Source of the DNA: Gnetum montanum
Lineage: Eukaryota > Streptophyta > Gnetopsida > Gnetales > Gnetaceae
Direction: 5' to 3'
Length of the DNA stretch: 64,000 nt
NCBI GenBank assembly: GCA_015680685.1
Contig: MNCI01014239.1
Coordinates: 293,827-357,826, forward strand
Below the pieces are notes generated by a model, which was given only the letters and a program-made list of their open reading frames with translations, did not search any database and was not told where the DNA came from. Positions 12,530 to 22,860 of the stretch are shown one piece after another. The stretch's first letter is position 1. The number at the start of each line of letters is the position of its first letter. The position numbers were made by a program, and so were the translations under genes.

Positions 12530-12795
12530 ATGAGCACTGTCCACTACGACAATAAACTAGCAACAACATTGAGGAATGTCTACAATGACGTTAAGCGAGC
12601 GACATTGAGCACCGTCTGTTATGACGTTAAACTATCGACAACAACAAGCAATGTCTGCTACAACGTTAAACTAGCAGCAACCATCTACTATGATGTAAAA
12701 CTAGCACAACTGGTCCGCTATGACTATAAACTGGCATAGTAGGTCCACTATGACGTTAAACTGACATGTACAATCTGCTGGGACTTTAAGCCAAC
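12530..12795 (+). repeat. Inter-module repeat (TATGACGTTAAACTA type), after integrase of Element 1
   Basis: About nine to ten units of 22-36 bp with the core TAYGACGTTAAACTAGCA, starting 12 bp after the pol stop. Reading it as a coding ORF gives a monotonous NVCYDVKLA peptide, an artefact of the repeat. Confidence 0.8.
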
Positions 12796-13902
12796 ATAGC
12801 AGCCCGATGGGTCTCTAAAACATCACATAGTCTACCCAGATCTTAAACTGAGTTCGCGTCACGTCCCTAGCATGCATCCACACCCAAGTACACATCAAAT
12901 GAGCATGCACAGCGCTAACATGTGAGTGGGATGTTGTAGCCCTAGAACGTAGTTCACAACATAATGGGAACATGATATGGGATACACGCAATGCCGCCAT
13001 CCTTCGCATCATGCTGACCCTCTGGAGATGTCGTACAGCATTACACTGGCCCTCCAGACCTACCGTTGCCATGGCCCACCACCCTGACGGTAGTTCCTTG
13101 GCTAGTTCCCGCAACTGGAGTTCCAGCAGTATTGTGGCCTAGCCATAATATTGTCATCCTCCAGCCCCCTACCAATGCCTGGGCTCACACGACATTTAAC
13201 TATGTGGTAGCTGGTCCCATACCTAAACTGAGAATGCATGCTGTTGGTAGGGATTCCAAAGCATCCACACTCGCAACAACTCCTGGTGCCCTCAAGGCCA
13301 ACTCCTCGATGCTAGTACTGCCAAGGTTGCTGTTGGCCTTCCTGCTTTGGACACCATGCACTAGCATGGCTGTCCAAGAGCTTCAACAATGTCTATGATG
13401 AACAAGACTTTTGTCCTTGCTTCACATCATGGCTATTTCGCTCTCCATCATACTGATAGGGTGCGACCAAAAGTCTGACTCGCCACAATAGAAAATGCTA
13501 CGGCATCGCAAAGTGAGTGCCTTGACTAGCTTGACTACTTTAGAGTGCAAATTCCATGATGTGTGTAACACAGCTCGCTACATGGGAAGCACCTGTATGC
13601 ATGTCAAAGCCCTACACGGATGTAACACAACTCATCCTAGTGGAGGAAACACCTGTTCTACAACAAGTTGAAGAACAATGCTAGTAAAGATGAAAATGTG
13701 AACAAGTCCCTCATGAGAACTCCGATGAGGGACTCTACTAAACCTCATCTTTGTTCTCTACCTAAACCTCTAAAACTAATGCAACACTCTTAAGCATATC
13801 CAAGCGATGTCCTGACAATCACTGAGCAACAACGTTAGCATCATGTCTTCAGTGGTGTTTCATTTTCTTTGTCAACGTCTCTCGAGCTAGTCCTCCAGAC
13901 AT
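12796..13902. other. 3' untranslated region of Element 1
   Basis: No gene seen. A phrase of the form TGTAACACARCTC...ACCTG is repeated at about 13565-13600 and 13621-13660. The open frames here show no family similarity. The tract leads to the polypurine tract before the LTR. Confidence 0.5.
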
Positions 13903-13904
13903 CG

Positions 13905-13915
13905 ACAAAGAGGGG
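13905..13915 (+). promoter_or_regulatory. Polypurine tract of Element 1
   Basis: ACAAAGAGGGG, followed by CCAA and the LTR start TGAAACACC. Element 2 has the same arrangement (AACAAAGAGGGGCCAT then TGAAACACC), which fixes both LTR left ends. Confidence 0.8.
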
Positions 13916-14049
13916 CCAATGAAACACCCCAAAATTTGAAGAAATTCTTGCTTCACCAGGTCTTTGCAATATGCGTAGCATTACAGTAGTTCTTTAGGAG
14001 ATGGATGCTCTAATTCTCAGACAGTCCACTTCAAAAAGTATTCTAAGTC

Positions 14050-14560
14050 AAGAATTCTTGCTACACTATGCTATGCCATGTAGCATAGCAAACTCCAGAA
14101 GACATTTGTGGAAACACAATGCTATGCTACGCTACGTAGAACAGCATAGCAAAAGCTAGATGACTAGTCCATTCGCCCAACTTCAAGTTCTTTAGCAATG
14201 TCTCCTTCCATCAGAAGGTGGCGAACTTAGACAAAAATAGGTCATGTTTGCTACTATGCTACACTAAGCTACAAGGCACAGCGAGGCGTAGTAATTCTAT
14301 GAAAATGATAGAAGGTGACTCAAAGGGCAAGGTCAGCGAGTTCACAAGTTTCATAGCACAAAAGACAAAGTTTTCAGGTTAATGATGTTTTGTGACTAAG
14401 GCCAATCACTATGCTACGCTACGCTACGTAGCGTAGCATAGCATAGCAAACATACATCAAATAGAAATCGTGCTTCAAAGGCTTCCTAACAGGATGCATA
14501 ACAAGATGCTATGCTACACTAGCATGCTACCCTACAAAGCATAGCAAGACATGGCAAGCC
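14050..14560. repeat. Palindromic GCTACG/CGTAGC array in the Element 1 LTR
   Basis: Many overlapping copies of GCTATGCTACGCT and its complement AGCGTAGCATAGC. The best example, 14411-14444, is a near-perfect 34-bp palindrome centred on CTACGTAG. Others are at 14060-14095, 14125-14155, 14255-14300 and 14505-14550. The block ends about 190 bp before the TATA box. Confidence 0.8.
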
Positions 14561-14749
14561 ATTACGTGACATCAATGCACCTCACCTACTTGCACTGTTG
14601 CTCTGACAATGTAATTATGGCATGGTAGGTTCATAATTACGGTGTGGCAAGCTCGCCCAACGGTCATACAGGCACGTGCAGCGCAGATAAGTCAGCATAG
14701 GCCTAGGGCACGTGACGTTCAAACTGCATCTTTCACATGCCATTGGTCC

Positions 14750-14757
14750 TATAAATA
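14750..14757 (+). promoter_or_regulatory. TATA box of the Element 1 LTR
   Basis: TATAAATA in the context GGTCCTATAAATACCCC, the typical plant LTR promoter core. Transcription would start about 30 bp downstream. Confidence 0.6.
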
Positions 14758-15130
14758 CCCCAATGAGCAATGCTAAAAGGGCTTCCTTTTTTCTATATTT
14801 TTGATCCAAGGAACTTCCTTTGTGGCTTTTTCAGTCCCCATTCTGTTTTCTTGACAATCTGTTTAGCTAACAGTCTATTTGGTTGATAAGAAAAAAGTTG
14901 GCACTGTAAACTGAAGCATTGTAAGCTCTCTGTTTAAACATTGTAAATAGTTAGCATTATCATATGGCATCCTATTCTATTCTCTTCTATCATCTTGGTG
15001 GAATGTTGCATTGTTAATGAAGTCTACGTTCAATCTCACAACCCTCTTGCTCTACACGTCCTGGTTACTCCTGGGATCTCTGCACTTCCCAACACTATGT
15101 AACCGATTGTATCCATCTTGACAGAGTGAG

Positions 15131-15439
15131 GTCATAGCTTTGAAGCGGTGCACTTTTCTAATTGCATTTTTTTTAACATTATCTCCTATTTACCATTGCA
15201 TTTTACATTTTTTTCTGTTTCCTTTGCATCTAAGCATTTCTTCACGTTATCAGTATCATTTTCAAATAACATGTTGCAAAAGGTTATATAGAAATTTATT
15301 AAGTTCTTGTTTGATCAACCAGACCATTTAGGGTGCCCTGTTTCCATCCCCATCTAGCACGGCCCTTCAGCAGAGACGGGGTCAAGACCATGGTCGGCCG
15401 ACTGCCCCTCGGTGTTTTCCAGCCACCGATGTTTTCAGT
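15131..15439. other. Junction segment between Elements 1 and 2
   Basis: No gene recognised. The part 15335-15440 is more GC-rich than its surroundings, open in both directions for about 60 codons and without family resemblance. Similarity to exon 4 of the opposite-strand gene starts at about 15440. Confidence 0.4.
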
Positions 15440-17448
15440 CGCTACAAACATCTCCATAGTAGGAATGGAAGTAATAGGTATCATGAATAGATCAACTAAA
15501 CCTATACACTGGATGTTTTCTTAAATGTATCTAAGCACTTGTCCCTTTAGCCACTCTTACACTGATACCACATCACCAAACTTCAAGATGAGGGTTTCCT
15601 TATGATGTGAACATGAAAGTGGTATAGTGACATTAGATGAGGTGGAAGGTCCTACAAATAAATAAGCAAAGGTTAGCATCCATATGAGCAATTTTAATGA
15701 CCAAGAAAAGTAATAAAACACTTAATGCCATGAAACACTAGAAGCAATGTGTTTACCTTTACTTTTCTTCTATGATGTAGAGGTTCTAGCTACAAGGATC
15801 TGATCCATGCCATCGACATCTACCCACCAACTATGCATTGTCTTATCATCCTTGCACTTCTTGTATGCCATGTTAAACTTGGTGGAATATTCATGAAAGT
15901 CCCCTCTTAACTATTGATACATAGAAGCTCTAATTTGGGGACTTTGAGTGAATTCATCCAAAGTAGTTTGAGCTACTACTAGGATTTAATTATTAATGAT
16001 CTATCCCTTATACCTTTAAGAAGTTAAATTAATGAAGTTAGTTGAGGTAATCAAGTTAAAACTATAACAAAGTTACAATAATCATTCTTATCCTTGTAGA
16101 TTATACATAGTGCCAGGTGGGTCCTAGAATATGATGCACAATGCCAAGTGGGTTCTAGAATAATGTGTGGGCTCTATGCTCCATCATTAGGGTATTATCA
16201 ATATTGTACTGACTATAGTATGGCATCTTCTAGATTTTTGAAGGGTAGAATGTACTTATAGCATTTGTAGGTCCCCTTGTGGTCTTAGAAATTAGTATAT
16301 CAGTAATACACTTGGTAATCAATCTAGATGCCTAAGGTAACATGGTCTCCACAACAACCCTAGCTACATTCATGAACAAGTGTGACCATAGCATCACACT
16401 AAAGTTCCTAAGGTGATAGGTAAGGAAGTCCCTTGTCCCAGGCTAAAACCACAATGAAATCTTTCCAAGGGGCATGTCATGTGGTAGAGTATTGGTATTG
16501 GGATGACCAATATAGCACAAAATGCCAACTAACTTTACTATAATGAGAATAGGCCTCAAGAAGACCTTTCATGAAACAAAACAAAAGCATTGTGACCAAT
16601 TTGAATTTCTTAACAATTTAGACAAATATCTAGTTAGAGATGAAATTAGTCTCTATAAAAAGCCCTAAGGTGTTTATCTAAATTGGCTTAAGGAATTCCA
16701 CAAAAAGAATTATTACAACTTATTAAATTAAGGAAACAATACAACCTATTAGAGTTACTTGGCAAATTTAGACAAAACATCTAGTCATAGGTGAAACTAG
16801 CTTTGTAAAAAGCTATAAGGTATTTAGCTAAATTAGTCTAAGTGACCTCACAAGAAAACATTACTATAACCTTGCATATCCTTACATCACAACCAATTGG
16901 AATTTCTCAATAATTTAGAGAAAACTTTCTAATCCAAAGGCGAAATTAGCCTTTGTAAAATGCTTGTAGATGGTTATCTATGTTAGCTTGAGAAATTTCA
17001 TAAAAGCATTGTTACCATATTTCATAGCCTTTATAGCCAAAACTATGTCTTAGTCTAAATTATGCATAAATTTAGAAAATTCATTTAAATTATGCATAAA
17101 TTTGGAAAAATTTAAGAATAAGTTTATAAAAAGCATCTAAAATTATCCAAAGCATGCATAAATTTGGAAAAAAATCTAAACTATGCACAAATTTAGAAAA
17201 AGCATGATAAGCTTAGAAAAATCCATGAGTCATAATAAAAGTTTATTTAAAATAGAAAAAGCTTTTAGTCTCCTTAGAAAACCAAAATCAAGCATATCAA
17301 CCACTTCTATTTTGGGCAATGTACTACAACCATTTTTTTTTTCCTAAATGGATATAGGTCTAGGAACCTATGATAAATTCCTATAGTGCTCATCCATCCT
17401 TTGGATTATGGGGTTCCTGCTCTTTCCTCCTCTCTTTTTTGGTGCCAT
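15440..17448 (-). pseudogene. Opposite-strand gene in Element 2 (exons 1-4, truncated)
   Basis: Third copy of the unknown opposite-strand gene. E1 17448-17368 starts MAPKKRGGKSRNP and ends at a TCATAG/GTTCCT donor. E2, about 16500-16110, contains NFSVMLWSHL and NIDNTLMMEHRAHTLF, aligning with ENFEIVIWSHL and YLDNTLFLAAHAHTLF of Element 3. E3 15978-15757 reads TTLDEF ... WWVDVDGM. E4 from 15651 reads KETLILKFGD ... GLVDLFMIP, aligning with ETTLSMKFRE ... SLMELFMTP. Similarity stops near 15440. Acceptors before E3 and E4 and donors after E1 and E3 match in position those of the other copies. A 31-bp direct duplication disturbs the end of E2 (about 16105-16160). In-frame stops show it is dead. 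Function unknown. Confidence 0.7.
16600..17240. repeat. Degenerate tandem repeats in intron 1 of the Element 2 opposite-strand gene
   Basis: A phrase running from AATTTAGACAAA through GAAATTAG, TGTAAAA, TTATCTA and ATTTC recurs about three times (near 16615, 16775 and 16910). Right of it, TATGCATAAATTTAGAAAA recurs about four times between 17060 and 17215. No coding sequence is evident between exons 1 and 2. Confidence 0.6.
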
Positions 17449-19120
17449 GGCAGGCTCAACATTGAGAAAGAGAGAAATTAGGAGAAGATGGGAGTTCTAT
17501 GGTAGCTACAGGGGAGATTGATGGCTTCCATGCTGAATACTAGTTGTGGCTACCACAAGAATCTCTGTTAGAGATCTCCTCCAATACCTTGTTTCTCAAA
17601 GGTGATAATTATGATCAAAATTTGCAAAATTTGACTTATAAAACCCATCCAAAACCTAAACAAAATCCTAGTTGCTAATTCAATGCACCATAACTACAAG
17701 TACACTAAAGAAAAAAGGGGGAAAGTCTAGCACATGTTAGTTTTAGGAGGGGGTGAACAACTTTACTTTTCAAAATTTGCAATTTTTGGATTATCGGCCC
17801 TACCTTGCATCCTCCCTTTTGGCCAAAATTTGCATTGATGTTGAGATTTTTTTGCCAATTTTGACACTTCAAACATTATGGCAACCTTGATTTCATACAT
17901 CCATAATGGGAATGCCATATGTAGCATGGAAGCATGTCCATTATTCTACAAATTCATTAGAATTACAACATCTTTCTATTTTCAGTAACCTAGACTTACC
18001 TTTTTCAACCTTGTGTTCTCAAATTTGGACAACACATGAGCAAGGCTCAATAGCATGGATGTCCACATTGGGGCAATAGTCCCTAGCATGGAAGAAGGGG
18101 GGTAACATTCACTATTGCCTCCCAACATCCATCTAGCACAAGTTTGACCCCAAAGTGGATCCCACATGATCTAGAACCCCTTCAATCATCTCCTGTAGCC
18201 TCAGAACCTCACCAAACCTAATCAAAACTAGTTAGAATTTGTTGAAATCTAGATATTGATGTATTCCACACTAGGGAATACTTCTTCCAATGTACGCCTT
18301 TCATCCACAATGTGGATAGATGGGGGAAGCCAAAAATTACCCAAATTAATGACCTAATGACCATTTCTTGATGCTTGGTGATCCCTAGACCCTGCTGGAA
18401 CCCTCCAAAGCTTCTGGAAGCCCCAAAATCAATCGAAAATTGTAAAAATTTATCATCCCCCTCTCATTCACCCTGGGGCCACCATTCCAAGTGTGGAAGA
18501 AATGGCGGAGATTGCATAAGAGATTTACAAGCCTTCAAACTATCAAATCTTGACACCCAACATTGACTATTGACACCAACAACCCTAAAGGTTGACATGC
18601 AAGGTTGATCAACTATCAATTTTTCCTAGATATAACTTTTTCTACTTAGGGTAACCTCTTCCATGTTGATATTTCCACCCTTATCATGGAAAAAAGAGAA
18701 GTTTGAAAACCCCCTCAAAACCCCAAAAATGATTAAATCTTAACCTCAGGCACTGATGGCCAATGCCAGTAACCTTATGAGCACTCATTCATGTTTGAAA
18801 GTGATCAAAAATGATCCAAACGATTTCCATCCATTTTTTCATGTTAAGAATGGAAGCCATAATGTGAAAAAATGGGGTAGAAGTCCAAAAACATACCTTA
18901 ACAACCTTGAAACAATGAAATTTTGGCATCAGATGTTAGTAGTTGATGCCAGCAAACTAGGAAGCCTACATGCATGTCCAAAAAAATAAAAAATGACCAA
19001 AAGGTGTTCCCCCCATTTTTCCATGTTGATCATGAAAGCCCCATATGGAAAAAATGGAGGGGAGTCCAAAAAATGTCTTAAAAACCTTGAAATAACCAAA
19101 CTTTAACATCAGATGTTAGT

Positions 19121-20016
19121 TGATGAGTGGCGAGGTACCCCTACACTCAACCATACGAAACGAGCGTCGCATGCGCGATCCGGTCAAACTCCACAGATGG
19201 CTAATGCTACTCCTGAAGGCAATGGAAAATAATACTAACTAAGCTAAGCTAAGAGGGAAAAGGGTAAGAAAATCTAATCTAGCCTAAGTGCGACGAGCAA
19301 CCGATTCCTTGATCAACCGTACACATCTTGGACCTTGTGCATAACTGCCACTGGGACTACCAAGCATAGGCCTAGCTACGCCACTGGGATTACCAAGCAC
19401 AGACCCCAAATACGCCACTGGGTTACCAAGTGTAGATCCCCCTAGCTACACCACTGGGCTACCAAGCAGTCACACTTAAATGCTCATAACCAAGTCGTAC
19501 TCATTCCTCTTCTAGGAGTTTAAGGGTGAGAGACTAATCGTGATGAGTAACCGATTCCTTAACTAGCAGTACACACCCGTAGATGCTCGTAGCTAAGTCG
19601 TACTCACACCGCGCTATGAAAGCAATAAATAACATGAAATAAATAATAATAAATAAACTAAGTGAATTCTGCAATGATGAAGTAATCTTGATCTTTATTG
19701 CCAGTCATGTGTGTGTCCAAGTACGGCACACTCGAATAAAGACACCGTACAATCACATTCACCACACTACGGGCAGACACGGGAAAATTCTAACTCTGGA
19801 GGGATCAAACTGCCAGAGCTTCGCTACACTAAAACTGCGATTTCAAATGAGGGAGAGCCGCCTCTTATTTATAGAAATTGTGGCTGACTGCGATATCGCG
19901 TACGCAATATCGCGGGGAAGACGCGATATCACGGCCCATGATACATCACAACCCATGATACAACGTGGGTGCCTTAAGGCGACCGCCAGCAATATGAGCA
20001 ATTTCATGTCTCATCA
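19121..20016 (-). repeat. Solo LTR, Athila-like palindromic family, with TTAGT target duplication
   Basis: 896 bp bounded by TGATG...CATCA. Read on the minus strand it matches the 5' LTR of Element 4 (43085-43961), including the end GGGTACCTCGCCACTCATCA, the ring of CG-rich words and a TATA box (minus strand CTATAAATAAGAGG, about 19862-19875). TTAGT flanks both sides (19116-19120, 20017-20021). The flank reads on into the ~183-bp repeat. No internal region remains, so it arose by LTR-LTR recombination after insertion. Confidence 0.9.
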
Positions 20017-20664
20017 TTAGTAATCGATGGCAGCAACCTTAGAAACCTACATGCATGACTAAAAGTGGCCAAAAATGATCAAAATATTTTCACCCCAATT
20101 TTCCACACTAAGCATGAAAGCTCTAGCATGGAAAAAGTGAGGGAGTTCAAAAAACACCTTGACAACCTTGAAACAATGAAATTTTAACATCAAGCAGTAG
20201 TAGTCATTGCTAGCAACCTCGAAAAGCTACATGCATGACTGAAAGTGGAAAAAAATGATCAAAAATATTTCCCCCCATTTTTCCACGTTGAGAATGGAAT
20301 CCCCAACATAGAAAAATGGGGGAAAGCCCAAAAACCACTCATCAACCTTCATGATAGCTAGATTTTAACACCATGCATGAACCATCATCACCAGCAACCT
20401 TGTCAACATACATGTATGGTCAAAAGTGGCTAAAAATCATCAAAAATATTTTCCTCCATTTTTCCATGCTAAGCATGGAATTCCCAGCTTGGAAAAAGGG
20501 GAGGAAGTTCAAAATCCACTTAAACAATCATTAAAATAACTATTTTTTATTCCAAACCCTAGCCCTCAACCTTGATAGCCCTAAGGGTTGTTATGCATGA
20601 TCGATTAAAGTCAAAACTAGGTTTGATCTAAGTTTTATGATGTCTCCATGATGGTAATTCCAAC

Positions 20665-20665
<1 letters not shown>

Positions 20666-20695
<30 letters not shown>
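20666..20695 (+). other. 30-bp homopolymer C run
   Basis: Uninterrupted run of 30 C inside one monomer of the ~183-bp array, at the place where other monomers have CCCCATTTTTCC. It may be genuine slippage or a sequencing or assembly artefact; it also makes the local monomer longer (about 230 bp). Confidence 0.9.
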
Positions 20696-20698
<3 letters not shown>

Positions 20699-22250
20699 AT
20701 CTCCATGTTTCTCAACATGGAAATTAAAAGAAAACCCCATTTGGAGTCCATAATTACCTTAAAACAACATTAACCAAAATTCTATGCAGTTTAGGAACTT
20801 GCTAGCATCATTTGCTACTTTCAAACTTCAAGAAACTAATGTTAAAAGGTCAAAAATCTATTTCCCCTTGTTTTCCACACTAAGCTTTCCATCCCTAGCA
20901 TGGAAAGAAGGTGGTAAGTCTAAAACACACTTAGAAACATTCAAAGTTGCCAAAAATTAACACCAAACCATAGTCCTTAATCCTGATGGTCCTAGAGGCT
21001 AACATGCATGGTCAATTGAAGTTAAAACTAGGCTATATTTGAGATGCATGGTTCTTCCACACATAGGATCCATTTTTCCACATTGATGGTATCTTCCCTT
21101 GTTTAGAAACTCAAGGGGGAACTTGTTTGGAACTCCTAAATACCATATAATAACATCAAACAATCTTTCATGCACTCTAGAACCCTGGTAGGAGCTACTA
21201 GAAACCTTAAACTTCATAAAAATGATCTTGGATGGCCAAGAATTAATTCCCCCTTATTTTCCACATTGATCTCTCTATCCCTAGTGTGGAAAAAATGGGG
21301 GAAGCCAAAAAAATAGCTTAGGGATGTCCAAAAATACTAAATTTTGACATGGATCCATAGCCCTTAACCTTGAAAACCCTAGGAGGTAACATGCATGGTT
21401 GATTATGACTTAAATTACTCTAGATCTAAGATTCTTACTTTCTCCACACTGATGTAACTTCCCTAGCATGGAAACATGGAGGGAGAAAGTTTCTTTTCCA
21501 CTTTTGAAGGAAATATGACACTCTCAAAATCTAAATATCTATGTTAGAGAAGCCCAGGGCCTCATAGCCTCAATATTTCACTTGTTTGGTCTCATTTCAA
21601 CCTTCAAAACCTATTCCCCCATTCTTTCCTACTGGAGTAACTCCCCTAGTGTGGAAATAGTGGGGAAGACCTTAAGTACCCTTAAACAGCCATCAAACAT
21701 GCGCAAAATTAGCCAAAAACTTGTAGAATCAAAGTTTGTAGACCTAGGAGCCTAAAGACTTGGTCAAAGTTCTCCAAAATCACTCTAAATACATAAAATA
21801 AGTGTCCCCCTAGTTTTCCACATTGATGTTACTATTCATAGCATGGAAGAATGGGGTGATCCATCTCAACATTTATTGACCCTCAAAATATGCTCAAATT
21901 ACCTCAGAACAAAGTCTGGAGATGCATAAGTTCTAGATCTAGACTCTAGCCATTTTTTTGTTCATGTTTTATCATATTTTTACTTTTATTTTTTTTCCAT
22001 GCTAAACCCCCTCTTTATTACACTAGCCAGCATGGAAATAAGAGGGAAAGGCTTTAGAACCTACATTTTGGCCTTACAGACCTCTAGAGAGTCTAATTTT
22101 GATGGATCTAACCCTACGCTATGTTGGGAAGGTTCCAAGACCTCGATTTTGGACCTCTAAGCATCTTGAAACATATTTTCCATAGTCTACATACTAAGGG
22201 GCCCTATTTCCATGTTCAGCTCAATATGGAAGCCTTAAAACACTTGATTT

Positions 22251-22860
22251 TTAAGTCTAAATAGCCCTAATTGATGCTTGAACTCATCTAATAACCTTGT
22301 AGCCTCAAAACATGGCCTACTAAGGCTTAAAATTGGTGAAACCTAACCATTTTGACCTATATTAACAAAATTTTATCATATATAGCCTTGTGTGCTTAAT
22401 TTTTGACTTATTACATAATGTTTCAGCTTGTTTTTAAACTTATGTTGCCTTATGGACCTCTTTGACCCTCTAGGGCCTTTATACAACCTTATGTATTTAT
22501 CGTTTATCTTATTACAACTCTATTTATCTTTGTTTAGCCTTTAAATGGTATCAAATAGTGGGGTTTGACCTTCCCTAACCACCATTTGACACCACATGAC
22601 CATGGCTTGCTAAGGCCTTAAACAGGAAAAATTGTGACCTTTATTGGCCATTTGTAGCCTTGTACTTCCCCTTGTTTGACCTTTATTTGATCTTTATTTA
22701 TCTCTATTGCACTTTTTCAAAATGACATTATGTCATTGATGACCTTGGATGGCCTTGATTGCATTATATTTGCATATTTTTTATGGCATTTTAACATGAT
22801 TTATTTACTTTTACATAGGTGCCATTTAATATGATTTTAGTTGATATGTAGGATCAAGGT
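22251..22860. other. Spacer between array and pol of Element 2
   Basis: No gene seen. Rich in GACCTTT and GGCCTTTA phrases, possibly decayed inter-module repeats, because this is where Element 3 has its TTAAACT units. Runs up to the ATG at 22861. Confidence 0.4.

Larger units (their letters stand above)
1486..15130 (+). mobile_element. Element 1: 5'-truncated Tat/Ogre-type Ty3/gypsy retrotransposon
   Basis: Order on the plus strand: gag (1486-2790), protease (about 3490-4077), TTAAACTA-type repeats (4265-4585), an opposite-strand gene (9154-4752), 3' part of RT, RNase H, archaeal-type RNase H and integrase (9936-12518), more repeats (12530-12795), polypurine tract (13905-13915) and a 3' LTR from 13920. 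The 5' LTR and gag N-terminus are absent. The RT palm with the YxDD motif is also deleted. The second RNase H domain between RNase H and integrase is a hallmark of the Tat lineage (Ogre, Retand and relatives). The LTR right end near 15130 is estimated, because no second LTR is available for comparison. Confidence 0.8.
13920..15130 (+). repeat. 3' LTR of Element 1 (right end estimated)
   Basis: Starts TGAAACACCCCAAAATT after the polypurine tract. It contains a palindrome-rich block (14050-14560), a TATA box (14750-14757) and a downstream leader-like segment. The right boundary is a guess, since no second LTR of this element is in the window. Confidence 0.65.
17790..22250. repeat. ~183-bp tandem array with hairpin core, Element 2 spacer
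   Basis: About twenty degenerate monomers of 170-205 bp, most often 180-187, between opposite-strand exon 1 and pol. Each has a self-complementary core: CCCCATTTTTCCATGTTG, a spacer of about 10-15 bp ending near GGAAKCCC, then CAACATGGAAAAATGGGG or a variant. Cores lie near 18662, 18832, 19012, 20097, 20278, 20458, 20690, 20868, 21072, 21258, 21445, 21630, 21815, 21998 and 22180. Removing the inserted LTR and one target copy (901 bp) restores the spacing between 19012 and 20097 to about 184. Between cores are AT-rich segments with CCTTGAAA and AACCTT phrases. No ORF of interest. Confidence 0.8.

Noticed and set aside
12530-12739. 69-codon open frame NVCYDVKLA
   Set aside because: Translation of the inter-module repeat; no start context and no domain.
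15333-15524. Open frames in both directions in a GC-richer patch
   Set aside because: No family resemblance; the minus frame continues by chance from the truncated exon 4 of Element 2.
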